From: an uncultured Dokdonia sp.
Lineage (GTDB): Bacteria; Bacteroidota; Bacteroidia; Flavobacteriales; Flavobacteriaceae
Assembly: GCF_947492535.1 (NCBI RefSeq)
Contig: NZ_CANLNH010000025.1
Location: 1 to 48,175, forward strand
Length of the DNA: 48,175 nucleotides
Direction of reading: 5' to 3'
A program made the position numbers and the translations under genes. Under the pieces are notes generated by a model that worked only from the letters and a program-made list of their open reading frames with translations, was not told the origin of the DNA and did not search any database. Position 1 is the first letter of the stretch. Every line of letters begins with the position of its first letter. Shown piece after piece: positions 8,541 through 17,256 of the stretch.

Positions 8541-8998
8541 AATAATTTTGATTTGGGGTTGTGTATACGTTTAAGTATATAATTCTTAAGTAGTAAATTT
8601 TTAAAGTTTAATATTTGAATCTATGTTCATAAAATTCATAGTTGTTACCCAATGAATTTTATTTTTTTTATAAAAGTTGGAAAACTTTTATAAAATTTAA
8701 AAACCTAAAAAGAATGTTGTCTTTGTTGAATCTACTACTAATTATACAATAGAATTTTGTGCCTTATTTATTAATAAATAGGAGGTATACTAGTCCGAAA
8801 ATATAGAGATGTGATGTGTGTCATGTCGTTGTATTTTATGATTTGGGATTACAAATATAGTAAAATATGTGTATTTTGACGAAATTTTATTTAAAATACT
8901 TGAGGATTATTCTTACAAATGTATTAAAATCGATGGACAATACATTTTTTTTTTAAATTTATTGTAAGTGTTTGTTTTTTAGAAGATTGTTGTTTTAA
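8541..8998. other. AT-rich intergenic region
   Basis: Long A/T runs and no ORF with protein-like composition are seen. An AATAGGAGGT motif occurs here (about 8777) and again near 8998; beyond that nothing is recognisable. Confidence 0.6.
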
Positions 8999-9166
8999 AT
9001 AGGAGGTGTGCTTGTTTATATAGCTTTTTCAGTAAATTTAGTGGAAGAGTTTTCTAATCAAGATGGTAGACATGAAATTTCACTTTCTTCATTCAAAGAC
9101 GGCGTTTATTTTATAAGAATACTTTCTGATGATGACGTTGAGGTTCATAGAATTATTAAAAACTAA
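8999..9166 (+). pseudogene. Orphan T9SS type A sorting-domain remnant
   Basis: An open frame of 55 codons ending in TAA at 9164-9166 reads like the end of a T9SS cargo protein: a hydrophobic-polar strand, then EISLSSFKDGVYFIRI, then the terminal HRIIKN. That is the usual order of the type A C-terminal signal. There is no ATG, the frame is closed upstream by TAA at 8996-8998, and no signal peptide or passenger domain precedes it. It is best read as the surviving tail of a deleted gene. Confidence 0.8.
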
Positions 9167-9330
9167 TTTTTTTAATGTTCTAAAAACATAAGATAATAGT
9201 ATAGTTATTATACATATGTGTTTTAATATTTGATACTACAATTAATTAATTCTCTTAATAACTTCTTATCCATACACCCTATATACTCGTAAAGGTATTA
9301 GTATCTTTACCTCCTAATATTTTTGAAGAT

Positions 9331-9840
9331 ATGATATATCGTTTTAGAGTCATTCTAGATACTGAAGAAGATGTATTCAGAGACTTAGAGATTGATCAAA
9401 CAGCAACATTGGAAGATTTTCATAATGCTATCAATCAATCTTTCGGATTTGATGGAGGTGAGATGGCGTCATTTTATAAGAGTGACGATCAATGGAATCA
9501 AGGCGAGGAAATTTCTCTTTTTGATATGAGTGAAGGAAGTGTACATGTACGATTAATGAACGAAACACGTGTAGAAGATGTGATTAGTGAAGCAGAAACG
9601 CGCATGCTTTATGTATATGATTTCTTAAGTATGTGGCGCTTTATGGTAGAGCTTGGAGAAATTGCAGAACGTGAAGAAGGGATCATCTACCCTAACTTAA
9701 TGTTTGTACATGGACAAATACCAGATCAAGCGCCAGAAATTAATTTTGAAGCAGATGACACAGATGAAGGTCCTGAATTTGATGACGATCTTGATATAGA
9801 CGATTTAGATAATCTTAATTTTGACCAAAACTGGAACTAA
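9331..9840 (+). CDS. PF07929 (pRiA4b ORF-3 / IS1096 passenger TnpR-like) protein
   Basis: The 169-residue product opens MIYRFRVIL and contains LEDFHNAINQSFGFDGGEMASF, here abbreviated to the LEDFHNAI core, which is the hallmark of PF07929. The tail is strongly acidic (EADDTDEGPEFDDDLDIDDLD). Despite the family name no recombinase motif is present and no insertion-sequence ends flank it; chromosomal copies are common in Bacteroidota and their function is unknown. A TATTTTTG box lies just before the ATG. The nucleoid-associated protein gene follows after 42 bases and may be cotranscribed. Confidence 0.8.
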   Translation: MIYRFRVILDTEEDVFRDLEIDQTATLEDFHNAINQSFGFDGGEMASFYKSDDQWNQGEEISLFDMSEGSVHVRLMNETRVEDVISEAETRMLYVYDFLSMWRFMVELGEIAEREEGIIYPNLMFVHGQIPDQAPEINFEADDTDEGPEFDDDLDIDDLDNLNFDQNWN

Positions 9841-9882
9841 TCTTAGTTCTTATTTGTAGCATATTTATACCAAACCAATTAC

Positions 9883-10938
9883 ATGATTAATTTATACAGT
9901 ACGCAAATTGAGTCACTTTCTATTCATAGAGTAGGGAACAAAAGTAAAGCAGAAGGTCTTTTTGTGTCTAATGATCCGTATCCGTTAAGTGATGAAATTA
10001 CTCCGTTGATTAAGGAATTCTTTTTTAAACCTTTTAGAGAAAAAGAAGAAAACTACTATCGCTTTGATCATGAAACCGATTTAGAATTCCATACATTGTT
10101 TGGCATAGCACAAAAGGTTTTTGAAAATCCTAGTGCCACACATTTATTATCTGAAGAGATTGCAAAACATTTATATGAACAGAGTGAGCATCCACATATT
10201 AAAGCGGGTGAGTTGTATATCGCACATTTAGAAAATGTGATGATTGATAATATTAAGACAGATGCGATCGGAATTTTTAAAAGCGAGTTAAAACAGGACT
10301 TTTTACAATTTCGCGAAAGCGGATCTAACCTAGAAATGCTTTTAGAACAAGGAATCAATCTTAATAAATTAGATAAAGGGTGTTTGATTGTGAATCATAA
10401 ACCAGAAGAAGGCTATAAAATCTTATCAGTAGATTCAAATCGATATGACACCAAATATTGGCTTGAAAACTTCTTAGGTGTTGAAATTTTTGAAGATGAC
10501 AATTTTTACACAAAGAAGTATTTAAAGTTTTGTCAAGATTTTGCAAAAGATGTGGTGCTTCCTGCAGAAGATAAGAAGGAAGAGGTTTTGTTTATGAACC
10601 GTGCTGTAAATCACTTTGCAAAAAATGATGCATTTAATGAAAGTGCTTTTGTGAATGAAGTATTAGATAATCCAGATTTAATTCCTGAATTCAAACATTA
10701 TAAAACTGAGCAAGCGCCAAAATATAAAATAGAAGACCTAACAGATTTCCCTATTAGTAATAAAGCGGTTAGTTCGCAACGTAAAAAAATTAAGAATCTA
10801 ATTCAGTTGGATACGAATATTCAAATCAAGTTGGATTTTATCAATCCTGAAAGTGCAGAAAAATTTGTAGAAAAGGGTTGGGACGAAGAAAAACAGATGT
10901 ATTATTATCTTGTTTATTTTAATAAAGAGCAACAATAG
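9883..10938 (+). CDS. Nucleoid-associated protein (NdpA/YejK-like, PF04245)
   Basis: This 351-residue cytoplasmic protein matches the 37-kDa nucleoid-associated family. Features include the LSIHRVGNKSKAEG start and the YIAHLENVMIDN and DAIGIFKSE segments of the central domain. The function inferred from the family is DNA or nucleoid association; the E. coli member has been linked to topoisomerase IV. Part of a palindrome (10309-10322) is read in frame as FRES of QFRESG. It ends at a strong terminator, so with PF07929 it forms one short unit. Confidence 0.87.
   Translation: MINLYSTQIESLSIHRVGNKSKAEGLFVSNDPYPLSDEITPLIKEFFFKPFREKEENYYRFDHETDLEFHTLFGIAQKVFENPSATHLLSEEIAKHLYEQSEHPHIKAGELYIAHLENVMIDNIKTDAIGIFKSELKQDFLQFRESGSNLEMLLEQGINLNKLDKGCLIVNHKPEEGYKILSVDSNRYDTKYWLENFLGVEIFEDDNFYTKKYLKFCQDFAKDVVLPAEDKKEEVLFMNRAVNHFAKNDAFNESAFVNEVLDNPDLIPEFKHYKTEQAPKYKIEDLTDFPISNKAVSSQRKKIKNLIQLDTNIQIKLDFINPESAEKFVEKGWDEEKQMYYYLVYFNKEQQ
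10309..10322. repeat. Partial iterated palindrome inside ndpA-like gene
   Basis: TTTCGCGAAAGCGG keeps the 10-bp core and the right arm; the left arm is diverged. It is read as Phe-Arg-Glu-Ser-Gly. Confidence 0.8.
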
Positions 10939-10956
10939 TAAGGCTTCACAATATAT

Positions 10957-10982
10957 AGTCCCGCACTGCGGGACTTTTTTTT
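10957..10982 (+). terminator. Intrinsic terminator
   Basis: AGTCCCGC / GCGGGACT form a perfect 8-bp GC-rich stem with an ACT loop, followed by T8. It ends the nucleoid-protein transcript. Confidence 0.92.
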
Positions 10983-11042
10983 GTAACAAATAGTTTTAGT
11001 AACCGTCTAGTTTACATAACACAATCAAAAAACAACATCTTT

Positions 11043-11942
11043 TTGGAAACAATACTCACATTAAACAAACTTACCAAGCATTACGGTGCGGTACGTGCAG
11101 TAAATGACCTGTCATTTACCATAGAGAAAGGAAATGTGTACGGTATTTTAGGACCTAACGGAAGTGGAAAATCAACCACTTTAGGAATGGTACTGAATGT
11201 CGTAAACGCTACTAATGGAGACTATCACTGGTTTGATGGGTCAGATTCTACACATAACGCACTTAAAAAAGTAGGTGCTATTATAGAGCGTCCTAATTTT
11301 TATCCCTATATGTCGGCAAGTCAAAACCTTGGGCTTGTATGTCAAATAAAAGGCGTGTCTAAAGATAAGATAGATGAAAAACTAGAAGTCGTAGGATTAT
11401 TAGATCGTAAGGATAGTAAATTCAGGACCTATTCATTAGGAATGAAACAGCGTCTTGCCATTGCTTCGGCTTTATTAAATGATCCAGAGATTTTAATTTT
11501 GGATGAGCCTACCAATGGATTAGATCCTCAAGGAATCCATCAGATTAGAGAGATCATTAAAAAGATTGCTGCTTCAGGAACGACTATTTTATTGGCATCT
11601 CACTTACTAGATGAAGTAGAAAAAGTATGTTCACATGTGGTGATTTTACGTAAAGGGGTCAAGTTATATTCTGGCCGTGTAGATGCTATGAATGCGAGTC
11701 ATGGTTTCTTTGAATTAAAATGTGATGATACCGAAAAACTTGTAAACTACCTTAAAAACAATCCAATGTTTGGAGAGGTGAAAACAGAAGACGATTTAGT
11801 TACTGGATTTTTAAAGAATCCGCTTAGCGCAAAAGAATTGAATAATCAACTGCATGCGCAAGGCATTATCCTTAGCCATCTTGTACAACGTAAGGAAAGC
11901 CTAGAAGAGCAGTTCTTACAATTGACTAACAACCTAAACTAA
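11043..11942 (+). CDS. ABC transporter ATP-binding protein
   Basis: This is the ATPase of a two-gene ABC exporter of the ABC-2 type. Of 299 residues, Walker A is GPNGSGKST (37-45), the signature reads SLGMKQRLAIA and Walker B reads LILDEPTNGLDP. A C-terminal extension of about 80 residues is typical of drug or antimicrobial-peptide exporters. The start is TTG at 11043-11045 (METILTLNKL): no in-frame ATG or GTG exists upstream before a stop, and the next Met lies beyond Walker A. The permease gene follows six bases later. Confidence 0.93.
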   Translation: METILTLNKLTKHYGAVRAVNDLSFTIEKGNVYGILGPNGSGKSTTLGMVLNVVNATNGDYHWFDGSDSTHNALKKVGAIIERPNFYPYMSASQNLGLVCQIKGVSKDKIDEKLEVVGLLDRKDSKFRTYSLGMKQRLAIASALLNDPEILILDEPTNGLDPQGIHQIREIIKKIAASGTTILLASHLLDEVEKVCSHVVILRKGVKLYSGRVDAMNASHGFFELKCDDTEKLVNYLKNNPMFGEVKTEDDLVTGFLKNPLSAKELNNQLHAQGIILSHLVQRKESLEEQFLQLTNNLN

Positions 11943-11948
11943 ACCGCC

Positions 11949-12791
11949 ATGCTACGACTTTTAACTATAGAATATTATAAACTTAAACATAATAAAGTCT
12001 CAAGAGTTCTCATCTTAGGGTACTTTATATTACTGTCTGCTATTGCACTTTTGGCGTCTATAAAATTTAATCTTTTTGGAGCAGAGTTTAGACTGGCAGA
12101 TCAAGGAATCTTTAACTTTCCATACATATGGCATTTTAATACATACATCGCTGCTATTCTTAAATTTTTCCTTGCCGTCGTGATTGTATCTATGACAGCC
12201 AATGAATATAGTAATAGGACATTAAAACAAAACTTGATAGATGGACTGAGTAAGAAGGAATTTATCCTCTCTAAATTTATTACTGTTATTGTCTTTTCTG
12301 CAATCTCAACCCTTTTCATTTTTATTGTGAGTTTGTTATTAGGATTGTCTTTTTCAGACTTTAATGAGTTTAGTATTGTAACACAAGATTTAGAATATCT
12401 ATTTGCCTTTTTCTTAAAATTAGTAGGGTTCTTTTCGTTTTGTTTATTCTTAGGGATTCTCATAAAACGATCAGCATTTGCTATAGGATTTTTACTCTTT
12501 TGGTACTTTATAGAAGGAATCATTCAACTCATTACATTGTACTTTGAAAACAAGCATAATATTGAGGGATTACGATCTTCTGTGGTACAGTTCTTACCGC
12601 TAGAATCTATGAGTAATCTTATAGAGCAACCGTTTACGAGGCTGAATGTAATCCAGTCTGCAGCCAATCAATTACAGACAGATATCGGATTTGATTATGC
12701 AGTGCATTGGTATGAGGTAGCAATTGTTTCAGTATGGATTTTTATATTCATCTACTCGTCATATGCGTTACTTAAAAAACGTGATTTATAG
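11949..12791 (+). CDS. ABC-2 type transporter permease
   Basis: The 280-residue inner-membrane protein has about six hydrophobic segments, with the first near residues 20-40 and the last near 255-275. The MTANEYSNRTLKQNLIDGLS segment after the second membrane helix is typical of ABC-2 permeases that pair with a single ATPase. It follows the ATPase gene by six bases and is the last gene before a terminator. The cargo cannot be deduced; a lipid, drug or peptide is possible. Confidence 0.88.
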   Translation: MLRLLTIEYYKLKHNKVSRVLILGYFILLSAIALLASIKFNLFGAEFRLADQGIFNFPYIWHFNTYIAAILKFFLAVVIVSMTANEYSNRTLKQNLIDGLSKKEFILSKFITVIVFSAISTLFIFIVSLLLGLSFSDFNEFSIVTQDLEYLFAFFLKLVGFFSFCLFLGILIKRSAFAIGFLLFWYFIEGIIQLITLYFENKHNIEGLRSSVVQFLPLESMSNLIEQPFTRLNVIQSAANQLQTDIGFDYAVHWYEVAIVSVWIFIFIYSSYALLKKRDL

Positions 12792-12796
12792 TTTTT

Positions 12797-12810
12797 CGCT
12801 TTCGCGAAAA
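12797..12810. repeat. Iterated palindrome copy before terminator
   Basis: CGCTTTCGCGAAAA sits seven bases after the permease stop. The right arm is diverged after the core. Confidence 0.75.
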
Positions 12811-12832
12811 TAAATCAAGATATAAAGGAATC

Positions 12833-12870
12833 AAGAGCCAAGGCAGTAATTTAGTCTTGGCTCTTTTTTT
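12833..12870 (+). terminator. Intrinsic terminator of the ABC exporter
   Basis: AAGAGCCAAG (12833-12842) pairs with CTTGGCTCTT (12856-12865) around a 13-base loop, followed by a T-run. Confidence 0.88.
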
Positions 12871-12883
12871 CGCTTCCGCGAAA
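12871..12883. repeat. Variant iterated palindrome after terminator
   Basis: CGCTTCCGCGAAA carries one T-to-C change in the core, the same change found inside the helicase gene at 17964. Confidence 0.7.
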
Positions 12884-12977
12884 AACCATTTAGAGCATAT
12901 TTAGTTGTGTGTATGTATACAGAAATACTTCAGGAAGTCTATATTTTTATAGCAAACGGTTCTTATTCTTGGTTGTT

Positions 12978-12995
12978 TTTCGCGAAAGCGTATAT
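12978..12995. repeat. Iterated palindrome, intergenic half-copy
   Basis: TTTCGCGAAAGCGTATA has an intact core and right arm and a diverged left arm. Confidence 0.75.
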
Positions 12996-13166
12996 ATAAC
13001 GGGTATCGGGCAAATGTGTTTTTAAAAAAGTTATTTACTCGATATTCATGAATTCTTGAATATTCCCTCTATTTGTTTACTTATTACCATCTGTGAAAAA
13101 ATAAATTTGACGTGTATTATTTAATGATACTAAATTTTAGATACACTTATTTTAAATTATTCACAA

Positions 13167-14021
13167 ATGAAAAAAATTACTTTTTTAATTATTTTATTGT
13201 TTACATTAACTATTAATGCGCAGATCATCATAGATGAGGGTTTTGATGATATTACGACGCTTACTGATTATTCTATTGTAAATGCTAGTGATATGCCAGG
13301 TACAAATTTTGTTCAAGGGATTCCCGATACTTCTTTTCCTGCATTTGATGGCGAACCAAATTCTTATATAGCAGCAAATTTTATGGTAACTGATGGTACA
13401 ATAATGGATTTATATTTAATATCTCCAGAGTTGATTCTTAAAAACGGAGATGTTATTTCCTTTTTCACAAGAACTATAATTGGAAGTGCTTTCCCCGATC
13501 GTCTAGAGGTAAGACTTGATCCTGATGGAGGAGGAGTAAATCCAACTACTGGAGATAATGGGTCGTTTACAGAACTACTTTTATCTATTAATCCAGATCT
13601 TGAAGTTGGTGGATATCCTGAAGATTGGGAAAAACAAACTATTGTTGTTTCTGGATTAACAGGAGAGGTTACAACTAGGTTTGCTCTTAGGTATTGGGCT
13701 ACTGATGCAGGCCCAGTTGGGAATAACTCTAATATTATTGGTATCGATAGACTTGTGGTTGATACTACATTATCTACTGATGAATTTTCTGCAACAAATT
13801 TCACATATCTATATAATGTAAACAATAGTGAGTTGCAATTAAATGCTACTGCTCCTATGCAAAATGTAAAAGTATTTAATGTATTAGGACAAGAAATAAT
13901 AAATAGGAACCTTTCTAATACTGAAGAGACTGTGAGCCTTTCTAATATTTCTAATGGTATATATATAACTCAGGTAACTATAGGCAATACGACAGAAACT
14001 TTTAAGTTTGTCAAAAGATAA
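13167..14021 (+). CDS. Secreted choice-of-anchor-J-like protein with T9SS type A signal
   Basis: This is a predicted surface or secreted protein of 284 residues. Residues 1-18 form a signal peptide (cleavage after INAQ). The middle (about 20-205) has a cleaved-adhesin / choice-of-anchor-J look: DEGFDD near the start, FFTRT, LEVRLDPDGGG and a jelly-roll pattern. The last ~75 residues are a T9SS type A sorting domain, with VKVFNVLGQEI, ISNGIYITQV and the terminal FKFVKR. It is a single-gene unit with its own terminator. The ligand is unknown. Confidence 0.85.
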   Translation: MKKITFLIILLFTLTINAQIIIDEGFDDITTLTDYSIVNASDMPGTNFVQGIPDTSFPAFDGEPNSYIAANFMVTDGTIMDLYLISPELILKNGDVISFFTRTIIGSAFPDRLEVRLDPDGGGVNPTTGDNGSFTELLLSINPDLEVGGYPEDWEKQTIVVSGLTGEVTTRFALRYWATDAGPVGNNSNIIGIDRLVVDTTLSTDEFSATNFTYLYNVNNSELQLNATAPMQNVKVFNVLGQEIINRNLSNTEETVSLSNISNGIYITQVTIGNTTETFKFVKR

Positions 14022-14075
14022 TTTTTAGCACTAAAATAACCATTACAAATTACTAATGGATTGAGTTTATTATTT

Positions 14076-14110
14076 AAAGCTGAGCAATAATATCATTGCT
14101 CAGCTTTTTT
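14076..14110 (+). terminator. Intrinsic terminator after T9SS gene
   Basis: AAAGCTGAGCAAT / ATTGCTCAGCTTT form a perfect 13-bp stem around AATATC, followed by T-run. Confidence 0.93.
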
Positions 14111-14232
14111 GATTTATATATTTATGAATACTACTTTTTAAGCGTATCAATTACTTAGTTCTTTAGGATTGAGGAAGTTTTGATATAGTACATAAAAAAA
14201 GAAATGGTACATTTATAGGATACTAGGCAGTT

Positions 14233-17196
14233 ATGCAAAAAAACTACTTTAGAATCCTACTCTTATTTTTGCTTATCTCGCCCTTTTTAAAGGCGCAAGA
14301 GATAGAGCAGTTTGCCATTTTTGCAGGACGTTTTGATTATACAGCTATTGGTAACACCCTTAACACAGATGAGAATGGTGATGGAGCTCCTTGTGAAATT
14401 CTTACAGAAAGCTCAGCGACCTTAACACTAGAATCAGATCAAACAGTAGAAGCAGCTTATTTATATTGGGCAGGCTCTGGTACGGGAGATTTTGATATTA
14501 CTCTAAATGGGACACCCCTTACTGCTGAGCGTACATTTGCAGATCAAATAGATGAAGAACGTGTTTTCTTTGCAGGATTTATAGATGTCACGACCATTGT
14601 TCAAGAAACAGGATCTGGGGAATATACGTTTGGAGATCTAGATATAACCGATGTAATTCCATTGTATTGCCCCACGGGAACCAATTTTGCAGGTTGGGCC
14701 ATGACAGTGATTTTTGAAGACCCAGATTTACCTTTAAATCTAGTCAATGTCTTTGATGGGCTCGAAAATGTATCTCAGTTTAATAATGAACTTACTATAG
14801 AACTAGAAAATCTAAACGTACTGGATAATGAAAATGCGCGTATTGGTTTTGTAGCTTGGGAAGGAGATGCAGGACTCGCTGTAAATGAAACCCTTTCTAT
14901 TAATGGAAATACTTTAAGTAACCCTCCCTTAAATCCCGCTAATAATCAATTTAATGGAACCAATAGTTTTACAGGTCAAGATAATCTGTATAATATGGAT
15001 ATTGATTTTTATAGTATAGAAAACAATATTGATATAGGAGATACTTCAGCTACCATTATGCTTACCTCAGGACAAGATTTTGTAATGATTAATAATATCA
15101 TCACTGTCTTAAATAGCCAGTTGCCAGATGGTATTATTGCTATAGATGCATTTGATGTCACTTGCGGCAGCAGAGATGTTGAAGTCACTTATACGGTGTC
15201 AAATATAGGGACAGATCCGTTGCCAGTAGGAACACCCGTTGCATTTTATGCAAATGGTACATTAGTAGAAACTACTGCAATTACTACTGAGATTCTTCCA
15301 AATACATCACTTACAGGAACGATTATATTAACAATTCCTGATGAGATCCCTGATGTTTTTACTTTAATAGCTGTTGTAGATGATGATGGAATAGGAAATG
15401 GAGAAGTAACAGAATCCAATGAAGTAAATAATGAATCGGCTGGTGTTGCTATAAACCTTAATGTGATAGATATTGAAACACCACTACTCGATATTAATGT
15501 CTGTGATGATGTGAGTAATGATCAAATAGCCATTTTTGATTTAACGATTAATGAAGATTTCGCATTAGGAGGACAAACAGGTATTATAGTCACCTATCAT
15601 GTGAACCAAGCAGATGCTGTAAGTGGGAATAACCCAATTACAAACCCAGAAACCTATACAAATATCACAAATCCACAACAGATTTTTATGCGATTTAGTT
15701 TAGAAGTCGATCCCTTATGTGTGCGTATAGAATCTTTTATGTTGGGTGTGGAGGCACAACCTGTGATTCCTGACTTGGAAGATATTACAGTTTGTGATGA
15801 TCTAAGTAATGATACATTTGCTACGTTCGATGTATCTTCTCAAAATGGAACGATCATAGGAACTCAAACCGATGTTACTATTCAGTTTTTCACAAGTCTT
15901 AGTGATGCTCAAACAGAAACAGATCCCATTATAGATCCTGTTAATTTTCAGAATACAGTAAATCCGCAAACTATTTTTGTGAGACTTTCCAATACACTCG
16001 CTGAAGATTGTTTTGATATTGCTTCTTTTCAACTTATTGTAGAAGATGTTCCCATTATCGAAAATGAATTAGAAGATCTTTTAGTATGTGACGACCAAGA
16101 TAATGACGAAGTTTTTACCTTTAATCTTACCATTAATGAAGCACTAGCTATTGGAAATCAAACAGCTGTCACAGTCACTTTTCATCTCACAGAAACCGAT
16201 GCGATTAATGGAACCAATGCGATTCCAAATCCAGATAGTTTTGATAATACGGCATCTCCACAAACGATATACTTACGTATAGAACAAGATGATGATACGC
16301 TTTGCATAACAATAGACTCCTTTTTACTAGAAGTATTTGATCAACCCGTAGTTCCTTCATTAAATGATATTGCTTCCTGTGATGATAGCAGTAATGACGG
16401 TCTTTTAGTATTTGATCTTACACAGCAGGAAAGCTTACTATTAGATGGGCAAGAATATGCTGAGGTAAGTTATCATACCACAGTAGAAGAAGCGCAAATG
16501 AATACAGGTGCTATACAAAATCCTGATGTTTATCAAAACATTTCAAACCCTCAAACAATCTATGTACGACTAGAAAATCCTGAGAATCCAGTTTGTTTTG
16601 ATCTTGGAATTTTTGCTATTGAAGCCCTTACTATAGATCCACCACAGTTATTACCAAATATAGAAGCCTGTAATGAAGGCTTTGAAATGGCAACGTTTGA
16701 TCTTGTAGCAGCATCGGAAGATCTTGTATTATTAGATGATGAAGTGATCACTGGATATTATGAAAACCCTGAAGATGCTTTTAATCAATTAAATCAAATA
16801 GAAGACCCATTTGTATATACCAATAGCACAAATCCGCAGATGATTTATATCCGTACGGATAGACCTAGTGAAAGTTGTTATAGTTTGGCTCAGTTTACCT
16901 TAACAATAGAGAATTGCTCTCCTTTTGTGCCAGAAGGTTTTTCGCCTAATGAAGATGGCATAAATGATGTCTTTGAAATTAGTAATCTTAAAGATGTATT
17001 TAATTATGAATTGAGTATTTATTCTAGATTAGGAAACCTTGTTTATAGAGGAGATAATGAAATTCCGTTTTGGGATGGTACTCCTAATGAAGGGATTGGA
17101 GGGAGTGAAGCACCTACAGGAGTATACTTTTGGGTATTGAAATTAAGAGACCCAACTATCGATGATATGGTCGGTTGGGTATACTTAAATCGTTAA
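14233..17196 (+). CDS. Large repeat protein with T9SS type B (gliding-associated) C terminus
   Basis: The 987-residue protein has a signal peptide (1-21, ending LKAQ). About residues 22-300 form a beta-rich N-terminal domain with Trp-containing AAYLYWAGSG. A CARDB-like domain follows (about 300-410). Five tandem repeats of about 96 residues then span roughly 415-900, each opening V-C-D-D-x-S-N-D and containing N-P-Q-x-I-(F/Y)-x-R-(F/L) and a second Cys. The C terminus (FVPEGFSPNEDGINDVFEI ... TGVYFWVLKL) is a CHU_C / T9SS type B domain. It is probably exported by T9SS and surface-bound; adhesion or biofilm matrix is inference. Confidence 0.9.
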   Translation: MQKNYFRILLLFLLISPFLKAQEIEQFAIFAGRFDYTAIGNTLNTDENGDGAPCEILTESSATLTLESDQTVEAAYLYWAGSGTGDFDITLNGTPLTAERTFADQIDEERVFFAGFIDVTTIVQETGSGEYTFGDLDITDVIPLYCPTGTNFAGWAMTVIFEDPDLPLNLVNVFDGLENVSQFNNELTIELENLNVLDNENARIGFVAWEGDAGLAVNETLSINGNTLSNPPLNPANNQFNGTNSFTGQDNLYNMDIDFYSIENNIDIGDTSATIMLTSGQDFVMINNIITVLNSQLPDGIIAIDAFDVTCGSRDVEVTYTVSNIGTDPLPVGTPVAFYANGTLVETTAITTEILPNTSLTGTIILTIPDEIPDVFTLIAVVDDDGIGNGEVTESNEVNNESAGVAINLNVIDIETPLLDINVCDDVSNDQIAIFDLTINEDFALGGQTGIIVTYHVNQADAVSGNNPITNPETYTNITNPQQIFMRFSLEVDPLCVRIESFMLGVEAQPVIPDLEDITVCDDLSNDTFATFDVSSQNGTIIGTQTDVTIQFFTSLSDAQTETDPIIDPVNFQNTVNPQTIFVRLSNTLAEDCFDIASFQLIVEDVPIIENELEDLLVCDDQDNDEVFTFNLTINEALAIGNQTAVTVTFHLTETDAINGTNAIPNPDSFDNTASPQTIYLRIEQDDDTLCITIDSFLLEVFDQPVVPSLNDIASCDDSSNDGLLVFDLTQQESLLLDGQEYAEVSYHTTVEEAQMNTGAIQNPDVYQNISNPQTIYVRLENPENPVCFDLGIFAIEALTIDPPQLLPNIEACNEGFEMATFDLVAASEDLVLLDDEVITGYYENPEDAFNQLNQIEDPFVYTNSTNPQMIYIRTDRPSESCYSLAQFTLTIENCSPFVPEGFSPNEDGINDVFEISNLKDVFNYELSIYSRLGNLVYRGDNEIPFWDGTPNEGIGGSEAPTGVYFWVLKLRDPTIDDMVGWVYLNR
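15487..16918 (+). repeat. Five ~96-codon tandem repeats
   Basis: Units begin near 15487, 15775, 16063, 16363 and 16651. They are diverged in DNA but keep the paired Cys, the acidic D-D-x-S-N-D start and the N-P-Q motif. The fifth unit is the most diverged (CNEG instead of CDD). Confidence 0.8.
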
Positions 17197-17230
17197 TACG
17201 AATTTCTTACATAAATATGTTAAAATTCAC

Positions 17231-17238
17231 TAGCTTTG
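17231..17238 (+). promoter_or_regulatory. Possible -7 box (TAgcTTTG) for helicase operon
   Basis: This lies 18 bases before the ATG chosen for the helicase. No good -33 TTG was found. If real, it overlaps an upstream TTG codon (17236) and rules that codon out as the start. Confidence 0.35.
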
Positions 17239-17256
17239 CCCGATCCTTCTGATGTT

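Larger units (their letters stand above)
12792..13166. other. Intergenic region with three palindromes and a terminator
   Basis: Three diverged copies of the iterated palindrome (12797, 12871, 12978) and one intrinsic terminator lie within about 200 bases. The right half is AT-rich and holds the presumed promoter of the next T9SS gene, which I could not place. Confidence 0.7.

Noticed and set aside
8776-9016. Duplicated AATAGGAGGT segments as Shine-Dalgarno sites of two missing genes
   Set aside because: No coding start follows the first copy, and Bacteroidota seldom rely on such sites; the similarity may be chance.
9331-9840. Calling the PF07929 gene a mobile element because of its IS1096 family name
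   Set aside because: No insertion-sequence ends, transposase or target duplication lie around it; such genes are common chromosomal genes.
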